Shown one piece after another: positions 25,676 to 34,401 of a DNA stretch of 64,000 nt. The notes below the pieces were generated by a model. That model was not told where the DNA came from and searched no databases. It worked only from the letters and a program-made list of their open reading frames with translations. Source of the DNA: JAZKDW01 sp040387375 (GTDB lineage Bacteria; Pseudomonadota; Gammaproteobacteria; Burkholderiales; Burkholderiaceae_D); NCBI GenBank assembly GCA_040387375.1, contig JAZKDW010000017.1:4623-68622 (forward strand), given 5' to 3'. How positions within the stretch are numbered: the first letter of the stretch is position 1; each line of letters begins with the position of its first letter. The position numbers were made by a program, and so were the translations under genes.

Positions 25676-26383
25676 ATGACTTCGGAAAAAATTATCAAGA
25701 GAAAGCTGTCAGATGAAGTATTCGACCGCTTGCGCCAGCTGATCACCGATGGCAATTTTGCGCCCGGCGAAGCCTTGCCGCCGGAGCGCGACCTGATGGT
25801 GCGCTTCGGCGTCGGCCGTCCCGCGATTCGTGAAGCTTTACAGTCGCTGAGCAACATGGGAGTGATCACGATCTCGCACGGCGAACGCGCGCGGGTAAAC
25901 GCGATGACCGCCAAATCGGTATTCCGGCAATTCGACATGCCCGGCAAGCTTTTGCTCTCGGCATCACCCAAGACGCTGGAAGATCTGAAGGAAGCGCGAA
26001 AATTCTTCGAGCTGGCGATGATCCGGGTAGCGGCCTCGAAAGCGACCAGCACGGATATTCAGAAATTGAAGGATACGCTGGAGCAGCAAAGAAGCAGTCT
26101 CGGCAACGCCGAGGCATTTACCCAGGCCGACATGGCATTTCATAACACCATCGCCGCCATGACAGGCAATTCGATTTACGAAGCGGTCAGCGAGTCGATG
26201 CTCAACTGGCTGAAGGCGTATCACGCCGAGGTGCTGATCTGGTCAGGCAAGGAAAACCTGACGCTGATCGAGCATGAAAAAATCATTCGCTGCATCGAAG
26301 AAGGCAATGTCAGCGAAGCCGAAGAGGCAATGCGCGACCATCTCGACCGCTCCGGTTCCCTCTACCAGCATCGATTCCAATAA
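25676..26383 (+). CDS. GntR-family regulator, FCD type
   Basis: A 235-aa protein. The N-terminal winged helix has PPERDLMVRFGVGRPAIREAL (about 38-58), typical of FadR/FCD GntR proteins. The all-helical FCD domain (about 95-225) is expected to bind an organic-acid effector. It follows the acid-sugar kinase after the REP element and probably controls the two divergent operons in response to the imported acid. It is separated by a single base from the convergent VWA gene. Confidence 0.85.
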   Translation: MTSEKIIKRKLSDEVFDRLRQLITDGNFAPGEALPPERDLMVRFGVGRPAIREALQSLSNMGVITISHGERARVNAMTAKSVFRQFDMPGKLLLSASPKTLEDLKEARKFFELAMIRVAASKATSTDIQKLKDTLEQQRSSLGNAEAFTQADMAFHNTIAAMTGNSIYEAVSESMLNWLKAYHAEVLIWSGKENLTLIEHEKIIRCIEEGNVSEAEEAMRDHLDRSGSLYQHRFQ

Positions 26384-26384
26384 T

Positions 26385-27440
26385 TCACAGCACGCGGTTG
26401 AACCACAACATCGACAGCATGCCCGACAACAGCGCAAACAGGGCGGCCACGGCGGCGAACAGCGCGGTAATTTCCGTGGCCTTTTTCTCCAGCACCAGGC
26501 GCGAATTCAAGGTCTTGTAAACCTTCGTCAGATCCGGCGCCGTGCCGGCAAAAAAGTATTCCGCCTTGGTGATCGCAGCGATCTTCTTCAACGGCTCTTC
26601 ATCGAGCTGCACCCGCATCGACCAGCCATCGAAACCCAGGATCTCGCCACTGGTAGTGCCCACACCGACTGTAAACACACGCACGCCGCGCTCGGCTGCC
26701 ATGCGCGCCGCTTCGATCGGGTCCGGCCCGGTCGTGGTCTGGCCATCCGTCAGCAGGATGATCACCGCCGAGGCGAAAGAACCGGGCGGCACCGGCTTGA
26801 ATTCAGGCGCTTTCGGCTTGGTCGGATCATCGAGCGGTCGGCTGCGCGAGCCATCGCGCGCGGCGTCGGGACGCGGATTGGACGATCCGAGGTTAAATTC
26901 GATCTCCGGGAAAATCGTCTTCAGCGACACCAGCAGGCCGCTGCCGACCGCCGTGCCGCGTTGCAGCTGGAAACCGTCGATTGCCGCCAGGATGTCTTCC
27001 CGGCTCAGGGTCGGCGGCTGCACCAGCGTGGCGGACGCAGCGAAGGAAACCACGCCGATGCGTGTGGTGCGCGGCTGCTCGTTGACGAAGGTGCGCGCCG
27101 CGGCCTGCGCGGCGGCAAGACGGCTGGGCTTCACATCGTTGGCGCGCATGCTGCCGGAAGAATCGATCGCGAGGATCACGGTTTCATGCTGTGAAGGCAG
27201 CGTGACGACCGCCGCCGGGCGCGCGATGGCGACCAGCATCAGGGTCATCGCCAGCAGGAACAACAGCGGCGGAATGTGGCGCCGCATTTTCTGGCCCGCC
27301 CCCATCGCTTCTTTCACCATGTTCAGGCTGGCATAACGCAAGGCCAGTTTTTTCTTGCGGCGCAACAGCATGATGTACACACCGATGAGCATGGGCACGA
27401 TCAGCAACAGCCACAACATCTCGGGCCAAAGGAAAGTCAT
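26385..27440 (-). CDS. VWA-domain membrane protein (BatA/CoxE-like partner of MoxR)
   Basis: A 351-aa protein: two N-terminal membrane segments (WLLLIVPMLIGVYIMLL; HIPPLLFLLAMTLMLVAIA), a von Willebrand A domain with the MIDAS start ILAIDSSGSM (about residue 90) and ILLTDGQTT, and a C-terminal anchor (ALFAAVAALFALLSGML). This matches BatA-like proteins encoded with MoxR and DUF58. Its start overlaps the DUF58 stop by four bases. The likely role is assembly or maintenance of envelope complexes under stress; the client is unknown. Confidence 0.85.
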   Translation of the reverse strand: MTFLWPEMLWLLLIVPMLIGVYIMLLRRKKKLALRYASLNMVKEAMGAGQKMRRHIPPLLFLLAMTLMLVAIARPAAVVTLPSQHETVILAIDSSGSMRANDVKPSRLAAAQAAARTFVNEQPRTTRIGVVSFAASATLVQPPTLSREDILAAIDGFQLQRGTAVGSGLLVSLKTIFPEIEFNLGSSNPRPDAARDGSRSRPLDDPTKPKAPEFKPVPPGSFASAVIILLTDGQTTTGPDPIEAARMAAERGVRVFTVGVGTTSGEILGFDGWSMRVQLDEEPLKKIAAITKAEYFFAGTAPDLTKVYKTLNSRLVLEKKATEITALFAAVAALFALLSGMLSMLWFNRVL

Positions 27441-28372
27441 GATTGCTCCAGGTGCTGAGGCATGGTTCCGCCGGCGGCCAGGCGGCTGCGGCGTTTGCGA
27501 AGGTCGGCGAAGCGCATGATCGCATCCATCAGATTGTCGTCGGTGGCCAGCTCGAGCACGTCGACGCCGGCCTTGCTGAAGGCAGCGCGCAGTTCGGTCT
27601 CGCGCCTGGCGGCGGCAGCGGCGAAACGCTTGCGGAATCCGCGATCGTGCGAATCGATGAAAAGCTGCTCGCCGGTTTCGGCATCCTGGATCAGGAACAT
27701 ACCGATGTCAGGCAGCTCCCGCTCCAGTGGATCGACCAGCCGCACGGCGACGATCTCGTGCCGCTGCGCCAGTTGCGCCAGCGGCTTTTCCCAGCCGGGC
27801 GTGCTGATGAAATCCGAGACCACAAAAATCATCGATCGTTTCGGTATCGCCTGGAATGCGCTTTTCAGCAGGTCCTGCAAGTTGGTCGAGGCCGAATGTG
27901 TGAGTGTCGGCCGCGACAGCATCTTGTGCAATATGTGCAGCACCTGGCGGCGCCCGCTCTGCGCCGGAATCACGGTGTCGACGTCGCCGCCATAAAACAG
28001 CGCGCCGATACGGTTGCCATGACGGCTGAACACGCGCGCCAGCACGGTGACCAGCTCGGTCGATACCGCCCGCTTGCTGACCTTGTGCGATCCGAAATCC
28101 ACCGACGGGCTCAGGTCCAGCAGGAACCACGCGGTCATGTCGCGCTCTTCGTTGTAGACCCGCACGTGCGGTGTCTGCAGGCGCGCCGTGACGTTCCAGT
28201 CGATGTGGCGCACATCATCGTGATACTGGTATTCGCGCAGGTCGGCGAGGTCGACGCCGCCGCCGCGAAACAGCGTGCGGTAATCGCCATGTAGCAGCCC
28301 GTCGAGACGGCGGATCACCGTCCACTCGAGGCGGCGCAGAATCGCGTCAGGCGTTTGCGTTAACTCTGACAT
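27437..28372 (-). CDS. DUF58-domain protein
   Basis: A 311-aa protein with the DUF58 core: EYQYHDDVRHIDWNVTAR and LDLSPSVDFGS, which resembles a degenerate VWA MIDAS, and SMIFVVSDFIS. No membrane anchor is evident. It is the middle member of the MoxR-DUF58-VWA set and is thought to bridge the AAA ATPase and membrane VWA protein. Its start lies 26 bases inside the moxR 3' end, an unusually long overlap; a later start is possible. Confidence 0.85.
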   Translation of the reverse strand: MSELTQTPDAILRRLEWTVIRRLDGLLHGDYRTLFRGGGVDLADLREYQYHDDVRHIDWNVTARLQTPHVRVYNEERDMTAWFLLDLSPSVDFGSHKVSKRAVSTELVTVLARVFSRHGNRIGALFYGGDVDTVIPAQSGRRQVLHILHKMLSRPTLTHSASTNLQDLLKSAFQAIPKRSMIFVVSDFISTPGWEKPLAQLAQRHEIVAVRLVDPLERELPDIGMFLIQDAETGEQLFIDSHDRGFRKRFAAAAARRETELRAAFSKAGVDVLELATDDNLMDAIMRFADLRKRRSRLAAGGTMPQHLEQS

Positions 28373-29363
28373 GGGTCTCGAGCGGCCGTTCGGGCGCGGG
28401 AATGTGTTTCATGATGCGATGGATGATCTGATCGGCGGTCAGCGCATCGGACAGCGCTTCATAAGACAGCGACAGGCGGTGGCGCATGACGTCCGGCGCA
28501 ATGTCCATCAGGTCTTCCGGCAGCACGTAATTACGGCCCCGCAAAAACGCCAGCGCGCGGGCGCCCTCGACCATGTGGATGGTGGCGCGCGGGCTGGCGC
28601 CGTAGGTCAGGTACTGGGCAACGTTTTTCACGCCAAACTTTTCCGGGTCGCGGGTGGCCGCGACCAGCCGCACCGCGTACCGGACCAGCGAAGGATCGAC
28701 ATAACCGGTGCGGCAGTGGCGCTGCAGCTGCGCCAGCTGATCGGTGGTGGTGACCGCGGCCACCGCGGTCGCGGCGCCGGTGACGCGGTTGACGATCACC
28801 ACTTCTTCCTCTTCCGTCGGATAGCCGACCAGCACCTTCATCATGAAACGATCGACCTGGGCTTCCGGCAGCGGATAGGTACCCTCGGTTTCGATCGGGT
28901 TCTGGGTCGCCATCACCAGGAAGGGCTTGGGCACCGGATAGCTGACGCCGGCAATCGTGACTTGGTATTCCTGCATCACTTCCAGCAATGCGCTCTGCAC
29001 TTTTGCCGGCGCGCGGTTGATCTCGTCGGCCAGCAGGAGATTGGTGAACACCGGGCCAAACGAGGTGGTGAACTCGCTGGTCTTCTGGTTATAGACCCTG
29101 GTGCCGACCAGGTCGGCCGGCACCAGGTCGGGCGTGAACTGGATGCGATGGAAGCTGCCGCGTATGGTCTTGGCCAGCGTGTTGACGGTCAGCGTCTTGG
29201 CCAGGCCGGGTACACCTTCCACCAGCAGATGGCCCTGCGACAATATCGCCACCAGAACCCGCTCGAGGAAATGATCCTGGCCGACCACCACCTTCTTCAC
29301 TTCGTAAAGGATCTGCTCCATTTGAACCGAAACGTCAGTATGACCTGCTTCTCTATCGTCCAT
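28347..29363 (-). CDS. MoxR-family AAA+ ATPase
   Basis: A 338-aa protein: Walker A GVPGLAKT (about 55-62), Walker B LLLADEINRAP (about 108-118), sensor-1 MATQNP and sensor-2-like GASPRA. MoxR ATPases act as chaperones for metal insertion or complex assembly together with VWA proteins, here the two genes downstream. It is the first gene of the trio and 30 bases downstream of the protease gene, so all four may be co-transcribed. Confidence 0.9.
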   Translation of the reverse strand: MDDREAGHTDVSVQMEQILYEVKKVVVGQDHFLERVLVAILSQGHLLVEGVPGLAKTLTVNTLAKTIRGSFHRIQFTPDLVPADLVGTRVYNQKTSEFTTSFGPVFTNLLLADEINRAPAKVQSALLEVMQEYQVTIAGVSYPVPKPFLVMATQNPIETEGTYPLPEAQVDRFMMKVLVGYPTEEEEVVIVNRVTGAATAVAAVTTTDQLAQLQRHCRTGYVDPSLVRYAVRLVAATRDPEKFGVKNVAQYLTYGASPRATIHMVEGARALAFLRGRNYVLPEDLMDIAPDVMRHRLSLSYEALSDALTADQIIHRIMKHIPAPERPLETHVRVNANA

Positions 29364-29393
29364 GGGTGGTGCCTGCCTGGTTATGCTGCGGAT

Positions 29394-30353
29394 TCAGAAC
29401 GGCGACATGCCTACTGCCGACGCTGCGTTTTCAATCGGTACTGCAAAGCCAATGCCAATGAATACATGCTGTGCGGTCGGGTTCAGCAGCGCCGTGACGA
29501 TGCCGACCACCGCGCCATCCATCGTGACCAGCGGTCCGCCGGAGTTGCCCGGATTGGTGGCGGCGTCGTACTGGATCAGGTTGGTCAGCAGGCGCTCACC
29601 TTCCGGCGAACGGTATTCGCGTTTCAGGCCGGAAATCACACCCGACGATACCGACGGCCCGATGCCGAACGGAAAACCGACCGCGATCACCCGGTCGCCC
29701 AGTTGCAGATCGCTGGTCGAGCGCAAGGTGGCGGCCACCAGATCGTCGGGAACGGTCAGCGCCTGCAATACCGCCAGGTCATTTTCCGGCTGCAGGCTGA
29801 CCACCGTCGCTTCCGACACGGTACCGTCGGCAAACTCTACCTGGACCCGATCCGCGCCCGCGACCACGTGCAGATTTGTGAGGATGACGCCCTTGTCGAG
29901 AATTACCACCCCAGTGCCGGTGCCCGTTCCTCTCAACGCATCCTTGTCGGCACTGTCCTTGACCATCTTCAACTGGCGCACCCGCACCACCGAACGCTGA
30001 ATCAGCGCGAATGCCTTTGCCTCCGGCGCGGGCAGCACATTGTTTTTCAGGGTATGGGCAACGGCGTCGTCGATGTCTTCCTGCGTGAAGCGGTGTGCAT
30101 CAGGTTTGCTCGCGGTGTAAGCGAACATCAGGGCCAGACTTAACAGCGCGGCGGAAGCAATGATGAAAAGACGTTCATGACGGGAGATGACATTGCGGAC
30201 GTGTGAAAAAAGTCGGGACTTGCGGGAAGCAGCGGCGGGAGGCGTTTCGACTATCGTGTCCGGGCCGGGAATGCCGCTGGACTGACGAGCCGTCACATCG
30301 GCATCTTCCGGAAGCGGGCGGCGGGACCGGCTGTAGAGCGTGACTTTCTTCAT
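29394..30353 (-). CDS. Membrane-anchored trypsin-like (DegP/HtrA-type) protease
   Basis: A 319-aa protein. It has a cytoplasmic N-terminal tail of about 58 residues, a single membrane helix (LFIIASAALLSLALMFAYTA), then a chymotrypsin-fold domain with the triad His (ILTNLHVVAGA), Asp (ENDLAVLQ) and Ser (GNSGGPLV). The protein ends soon after the protease domain, so there is no PDZ domain, unlike DegP/DegS. It is probably a periplasmic-facing quality-control protease. It lies upstream of the MoxR trio. Confidence 0.83.
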   Translation of the reverse strand: MKKVTLYSRSRRPLPEDADVTARQSSGIPGPDTIVETPPAAASRKSRLFSHVRNVISRHERLFIIASAALLSLALMFAYTASKPDAHRFTQEDIDDAVAHTLKNNVLPAPEAKAFALIQRSVVRVRQLKMVKDSADKDALRGTGTGTGVVILDKGVILTNLHVVAGADRVQVEFADGTVSEATVVSLQPENDLAVLQALTVPDDLVAATLRSTSDLQLGDRVIAVGFPFGIGPSVSSGVISGLKREYRSPEGERLLTNLIQYDAATNPGNSGGPLVTMDGAVVGIVTALLNPTAQHVFIGIGFAVPIENAASAVGMSPF

Positions 30354-30755
30354 TTGTCTCGAATCGGCAAGTTCGGATGAAGTTCTTTAATTAACTCTAA
30401 CACCTTCCTGAAGAGTGTGCAGCCGGTAGTTTTGTATTCGGCCTGCCTTTTATCCGGACTGGAATATTTTCAACCGCAGGTGCCCGCATCTTGTTTTCCG
30501 CCGAAAAGCTTAGTTAACCCGAGGCCAAAATAAAAGTAACTTTAATTCCATTTTAGTTGCTTTAAGGAAATTAGCGACTTATGATCGCTACGGAATCGAT
30601 TGTCACACAGCGAGAATGGAGATCGTCTCAATTACTACCGTCTTTCCCATGCAAACGAGAATCCATAACCCGCTAGCACGGGAAAGCCGTCGATATCCCC
30701 CAGGCTCGACTTTATCGATTCGCATTGATTCGCGAGCTGAATGGAAAAGTCGAGC
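30354..30755. other. 402-bp intergenic region
   Basis: The left part should hold the protease promoter (minus strand). An AT-rich stretch at about 30500-30600 and a degenerate REP-like copy at 30635-30693 are the only structures seen. No small ORF with a credible ribosome binding site was found. Confidence 0.5.
30635..30693. repeat. Degenerate REP-like repeat copy
   Basis: It starts CTACCGTCTTTCCC and ends CACGGGAAAGCCGTCG, matching the arms of the 25535-25624 element but with a shortened, mutated centre. The inverted pairing is still visible. Confidence 0.6.
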
Positions 30756-31277
30756 TTAGTTAGCCGGTCTCACCGATCCGCAGTCGGCGCCGATCCAGCG
30801 GCCGCTGGTAACGGCCTGGTCGCTGACCGGGGTGCCGCGTACCGCGCCGCTGAATTCGGTGCGTCCGGAAAAACTTTCAGCGCTCGTGAATGTCCCTTGC
30901 GCTTTTCCGCTGCCCGTCAAATCCGCTCCGGCGCATACCAGGTCCATCGTGTAACTGCTTCCATTGCGCGTCGCATTCCTCGCGCTGCATCCGGACTGGC
31001 TGTGATAAAGATTGGGCGGAATTTTGCGGTCCGCCATCTGCTGGCTGATGCAGACCCTGGACGTGGCCGCGCCGTCCTGAATCTGCGGCATCTCGAAGCC
31101 GTACCGCCTGGCGAGGTTCGACAGCTTTTGCATCTGATCCGGTGGAATCTGGCGCACCAGCGCGAGCAGGTTTGACGTTGCTGTCATTTCCCACAAACCT
31201 GGCCTCATATTGTTTTCCGCCGAATGCGCGGCTGCTGCGATTAAAACCAATGACAGGGCGAGGATGGGTTGTCGCAT
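30756..31277 (-). CDS. DUF3617-type periplasmic protein
   Basis: A 173-aa protein with a signal peptide (PILALSLVLIAAAAHSA). It then has the DUF3617 opening RPGLWEMTAT, four spaced cysteines (RVCISQ, SGCSAR, LVCAGA, ADCGSV) and a beta-rich C-terminus. The family is uncharacterised. The start is chosen at ATG 31277 with AGGAGA upstream; the frame opens back to 31535 without a site. It is divergent from the Bug receptor gene. Confidence 0.75.
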   Translation of the reverse strand: MRQPILALSLVLIAAAAHSAENNMRPGLWEMTATSNLLALVRQIPPDQMQKLSNLARRYGFEMPQIQDGAATSRVCISQQMADRKIPPNLYHSQSGCSARNATRNGSSYTMDLVCAGADLTGSGKAQGTFTSAESFSGRTEFSGAVRGTPVSDQAVTSGRWIGADCGSVRPAN

Positions 31278-31489
31278 GAAGTCTCCTGAGGGAATAACAT
31301 GATGAGAGTCCGGATAAGCCGCGAGGTTCCGGGCATCGGCAAAACGTTTGCCGCTCGTGTCTTTGCTGACTGCGCAGAATACAGGTTTTCCTGATATACC
31401 AATGAGAATTGGAAAACGAAGCACTAGCGTTATAATTCCAGTCCCCGAATGGCAACATGCCTGCCTGGATAAAAACCTCTGGAGACAAG

Positions 31490-32464
31490 ATGAAATCAAA
31501 ACCAATATTCGCGTGCCTCGGCCTTGCCTTGGCATCGCTGACTACGGTCACCTCCGCAATCGCGGATACCTATCCAACCAAGCCAGTAAAAATCATCGTC
31601 CCTTACGGTACCGGCGGCGGTTCGGATACGCTGGCGCGCACGATCGGCGCCAAGCTGCAAGAGATGTGGGGACAAGGCGTTGCGGTTGATAATCGCGCTG
31701 GCGCATCTGGCAATATCGGCACCGAACTGGTGGTGCGCGCACCTGCCGACGGCTACACGCTGCTGCTGCAAAATAACACGATGGTGGTCAATCCGGCGAT
31801 CCAGGGCAAGCTCAATTATGATGCCGAAAAAGACCTGACGCCGATCATGATGCTGGGCCTGACGCCGATGGCGCTGGTGGCGCATCCAGGCACCAACATC
31901 AAGACGATGGCAGGCCTGGTCGAGCACTCGAAGTCCAAACCCAACTCGCTCAACTACGCTTCATGCGGCGCCGGAACGCCACAGCATTTCGTGATGGAAG
32001 TCGTCAAGCAAAAAGCCGGCTTCGACGCCACGCACGTCGCCTACAAAGGCTGCGCCCCCGGCCTGACCGATGTCATCGGCGGCCAGGTCCAGCTGGGGCT
32101 GCTGAGCGCCAACCTGGTTGCGCCCTATGTCAAGAGCGGCCGGCTCAACGCCATCGCCGTATCGACCGCCGGCCGTTATGGTGTCATGCCAGGCACACCG
32201 TCCTTTGAAGAGCAAGGCATCAAGCCTCTGGATTTCTCGATCTGGTATGCGCTGATGGGACCGGCAAAATTGCCTGCCGAAGTGGTCAACCGCGTCTACA
32301 CGGACGTGCAAAAAATACTGGCCGATCCGGAAATCTCGGCAAAGCTGTCCGGTGTCGGCGTTGAGCCGTACAAAGGCAACGCAGCCGACCTGGCCAAGCT
32401 GATCAAGGCCGACCAGGTACGCTACATCGGATTGGCCAAGTCCTTCAATATCAAGGCCGAATAA
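31490..32464 (+). CDS. Bug/TctC-family tripartite tricarboxylate transporter receptor
   Basis: A 324-aa periplasmic binding protein: signal peptide (cleavage near SAIA), then YPTKPVKIIVPYGTGGGSDTLART and the ADGYTLL motif that close around a carboxylate in Bug proteins. No TctA/TctB permease lies nearby, as is common for orphan Bug genes in Burkholderiales. GGAGAC precedes the start; the frame extends to 31457. It is probably co-transcribed with the class II aldolase-like gene 50 bases downstream. Confidence 0.88.
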   Translation: MKSKPIFACLGLALASLTTVTSAIADTYPTKPVKIIVPYGTGGGSDTLARTIGAKLQEMWGQGVAVDNRAGASGNIGTELVVRAPADGYTLLLQNNTMVVNPAIQGKLNYDAEKDLTPIMMLGLTPMALVAHPGTNIKTMAGLVEHSKSKPNSLNYASCGAGTPQHFVMEVVKQKAGFDATHVAYKGCAPGLTDVIGGQVQLGLLSANLVAPYVKSGRLNAIAVSTAGRYGVMPGTPSFEEQGIKPLDFSIWYALMGPAKLPAEVVNRVYTDVQKILADPEISAKLSGVGVEPYKGNAADLAKLIKADQVRYIGLAKSFNIKAE

Positions 32465-32514
32465 AACGGCGCCCGGCGACGGGCATCTGTCCCCTTAATC
32501 AGCAAGGAAAAAAC

Positions 32515-33315
32515 ATGTGTGACAAAAGCATCAGCGGCGCGGAAACCGTGGCCGACAGCAGCAAAAAATCTTCGCCCCACAGCGCCCAGCTGCTGGACCT
32601 GGTAATCGCCAATCACATCCTGTACGACCAGGGTGTGCTCGACGCATTCGGCCATGTCAGCGTCAGGCATGAGCAGCATCCGGACCGCTTTCTGCTGGCG
32701 CGCAACATGGCGCCCGGACTGGTCGGCGCCGACGATATCGTCGAGTTCGATCTCGAAGGCGCGCCGCTGAACGCAGCCGGCCGCTCGGTGTACCTGGAGC
32801 GATTCATCCACAGTGAAATCTACAAGGCGCGGCCGGACGTCATGGCGGTGGTGCACAGCCATTCGCCGTCGGTGGTGCCGTTCAGCGTCGTCAAGACGCC
32901 TCTGCGCGCGATCTGCCACATGGCCGGATTTATCGGCGCCGGCGCGCCGATTTTCGAGATCAGGGATTTTGCCGGCGACGGCAGCGATCTGCTGATCACG
33001 AATAACGCGCTGGGCGCCGGACTCGCGAAGACGCTGGCGGACAAGTCCGTCATCCTGATGCGCGGGCACGGTTCGACAGCGGTGGCCGACTCTCTCAAAA
33101 AAGTGGTGTTCCGGGCCGTCTATACCGAAGTCAATGCAAAAACCCAATCCGAGGCGTCCCGCCTCGGCGAGGTGACTTTCCTGTCCGAAGCGGAAGCCGC
33201 AACAGCGGTGGTGTCGGTCGAGGGACAGGTCGCGCGCGCGTGGGACTTCTGGAAAAAAACCGCCACTGCAACACACAAGGCATTGTCGAATGAGTTCGAC
33301 GTCTTTTCGAAATAG
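32515..33315 (+). CDS. Class II aldolase/adducin family protein
   Basis: A 266-aa protein. Metal-binding motifs VHSHSP (about residue 117) and RGHG (about 183) match fuculose-phosphate-aldolase-type enzymes, which cleave or decarboxylate hydroxylated substrates with a divalent metal. The subgroup often annotated as class II aldolase or 4-hydroxy-3-prenylphenylpyruvate-like includes non-phosphorylated substrates, so the reaction is open. It is probably co-transcribed with the Bug receptor upstream and controlled by the LysR protein downstream. Confidence 0.8.
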   Translation: MCDKSISGAETVADSSKKSSPHSAQLLDLVIANHILYDQGVLDAFGHVSVRHEQHPDRFLLARNMAPGLVGADDIVEFDLEGAPLNAAGRSVYLERFIHSEIYKARPDVMAVVHSHSPSVVPFSVVKTPLRAICHMAGFIGAGAPIFEIRDFAGDGSDLLITNNALGAGLAKTLADKSVILMRGHGSTAVADSLKKVVFRAVYTEVNAKTQSEASRLGEVTFLSEAEAATAVVSVEGQVARAWDFWKKTATATHKALSNEFDVFSK

Positions 33316-33339
33316 GCAAGCCGAATTGGTGTGAGTTTC

Positions 33340-33379
33340 CCGGCCCGGCGATGAATCACTGGATTCATCGCCGGGCCGG
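33340..33379. other. Strong 18-bp-stem hairpin before lysR
   Basis: CCGGCCCGGCGATGAATC (33340-33357) pairs perfectly with 33362-33379 around a 4-base loop. It lies between the aldolase-family stop and the LysR start at 33403. There is no T-tract, so it is not a classical terminator; it could block readthrough, stabilise the upstream mRNA 3' end or act as a LysR leader structure. Confidence 0.7.
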
Positions 33380-33402
33380 CGCGCATTCCGGGAAAGGTCC
33401 GC

Positions 33403-34401
33403 ATGAAAGACAGCGAAATCAATCTTCGTCAGCTGCGTTACTTCGCAAAGGTGGTTGAAGTTCGGAATATCACACGCGCAGCCGAGCAATTGCATATCGC
33501 GCAACCTGCGCTGGGCCTGAAGATCCGTCAGCTGGAAGAAATGCTGGGCGTGCCGCTGCTGCATCGCCACTCGCGCGGCGTCGGCCCGACCCCGGCCGGC
33601 GAACTGCTTTACACGCGTGCCTGCACGGTGTTCAGCCTGCTGGAACAGACGCGACTGGATGTTGCCAGATTCGGCCAGGCGATGTACCGCCATCTGACCC
33701 TGGGCCTGACACCGAGCCTGGTGCTGTTGGTCGGCACCGAGGCGATCGTGGCGGCGCGTGAGCAGCTGATCGACGTCTCGCTGCGCCTGCGTGAAGATCC
33801 CAGCTTTGCGCTGGTGGACGCGGTCGAGAACAAGGAAATCGATGTTGCGCTGGCTTATTCGGTGGCCGAGCGGCCCGGCATTCATCTGACGCCAGTCTTG
33901 TATGAGGAGTTGCTGCTGGTCACCCGCGCCGATCAGGCGCCAGCCGAAAAAATCGTCACGCTCGAACAAGCGCTGAGCCGTGAAATGGCGCATGGCGGCA
34001 AACGAGATGCCGGTCGCTGCACGGTGGAATTCGCCGCCGGCGAACGCGGCATTCCATTCAAGGTCACCTACGAAATGCAATCGATCGTCGGCATCCGCGA
34101 AATGCTTTTGCGCGGCATGGCCGCGACGATCCTGCCTTACGGCGCGGTGGCGCGCGAAGTGGCAAATGGCGAACTGGCAATACGCCGGATCGCCGAGCCG
34201 CTACTGACCCAGACCCTGTACATCGTTCGTCACGCACGCGAAGCCGGCGGTCCGCTTCTGGACGAAACAGGCATCGCTTTCTTTCTGCGAAACCTGACCG
34301 GGCTGATCGCTGAAAAGCAGGGATCGCTCGCCAGGCGCATCGATTTCCGGGAACCGCCCTCCGGCAATGCAGAGGGCGTACCAGTGCAGGCGGTGCCTTA
34401 A
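33403..34401 (+). CDS. LysR-family regulator
   Basis: A 332-aa protein. The N-terminal winged helix has LRQLRYFAKVVEVRNITRAAE and AQPALGLKIRQLEEMLG, followed by the two-lobed effector domain (about 95-300); it resembles Nac/Cbl-type LysR proteins. The C-terminal 25 residues are variable. The TAA stop is formed by the first three bases of repeat element copy 2, so the natural C-terminus may have been altered by that insertion. It probably regulates the Bug/aldolase operon upstream. Confidence 0.85.
   Translation: MKDSEINLRQLRYFAKVVEVRNITRAAEQLHIAQPALGLKIRQLEEMLGVPLLHRHSRGVGPTPAGELLYTRACTVFSLLEQTRLDVARFGQAMYRHLTLGLTPSLVLLVGTEAIVAAREQLIDVSLRLREDPSFALVDAVENKEIDVALAYSVAERPGIHLTPVLYEELLLVTRADQAPAEKIVTLEQALSREMAHGGKRDAGRCTVEFAAGERGIPFKVTYEMQSIVGIREMLLRGMAATILPYGAVAREVANGELAIRRIAEPLLTQTLYIVRHAREAGGPLLDETGIAFFLRNLTGLIAEKQGSLARRIDFREPPSGNAEGVPVQAVP

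Noticed and set aside
32422..34080. 552-codon minus-strand ORF opposite the class II aldolase and LysR genes
   Set aside because: Spans two well-supported genes on the other strand and carries no recognisable motif.
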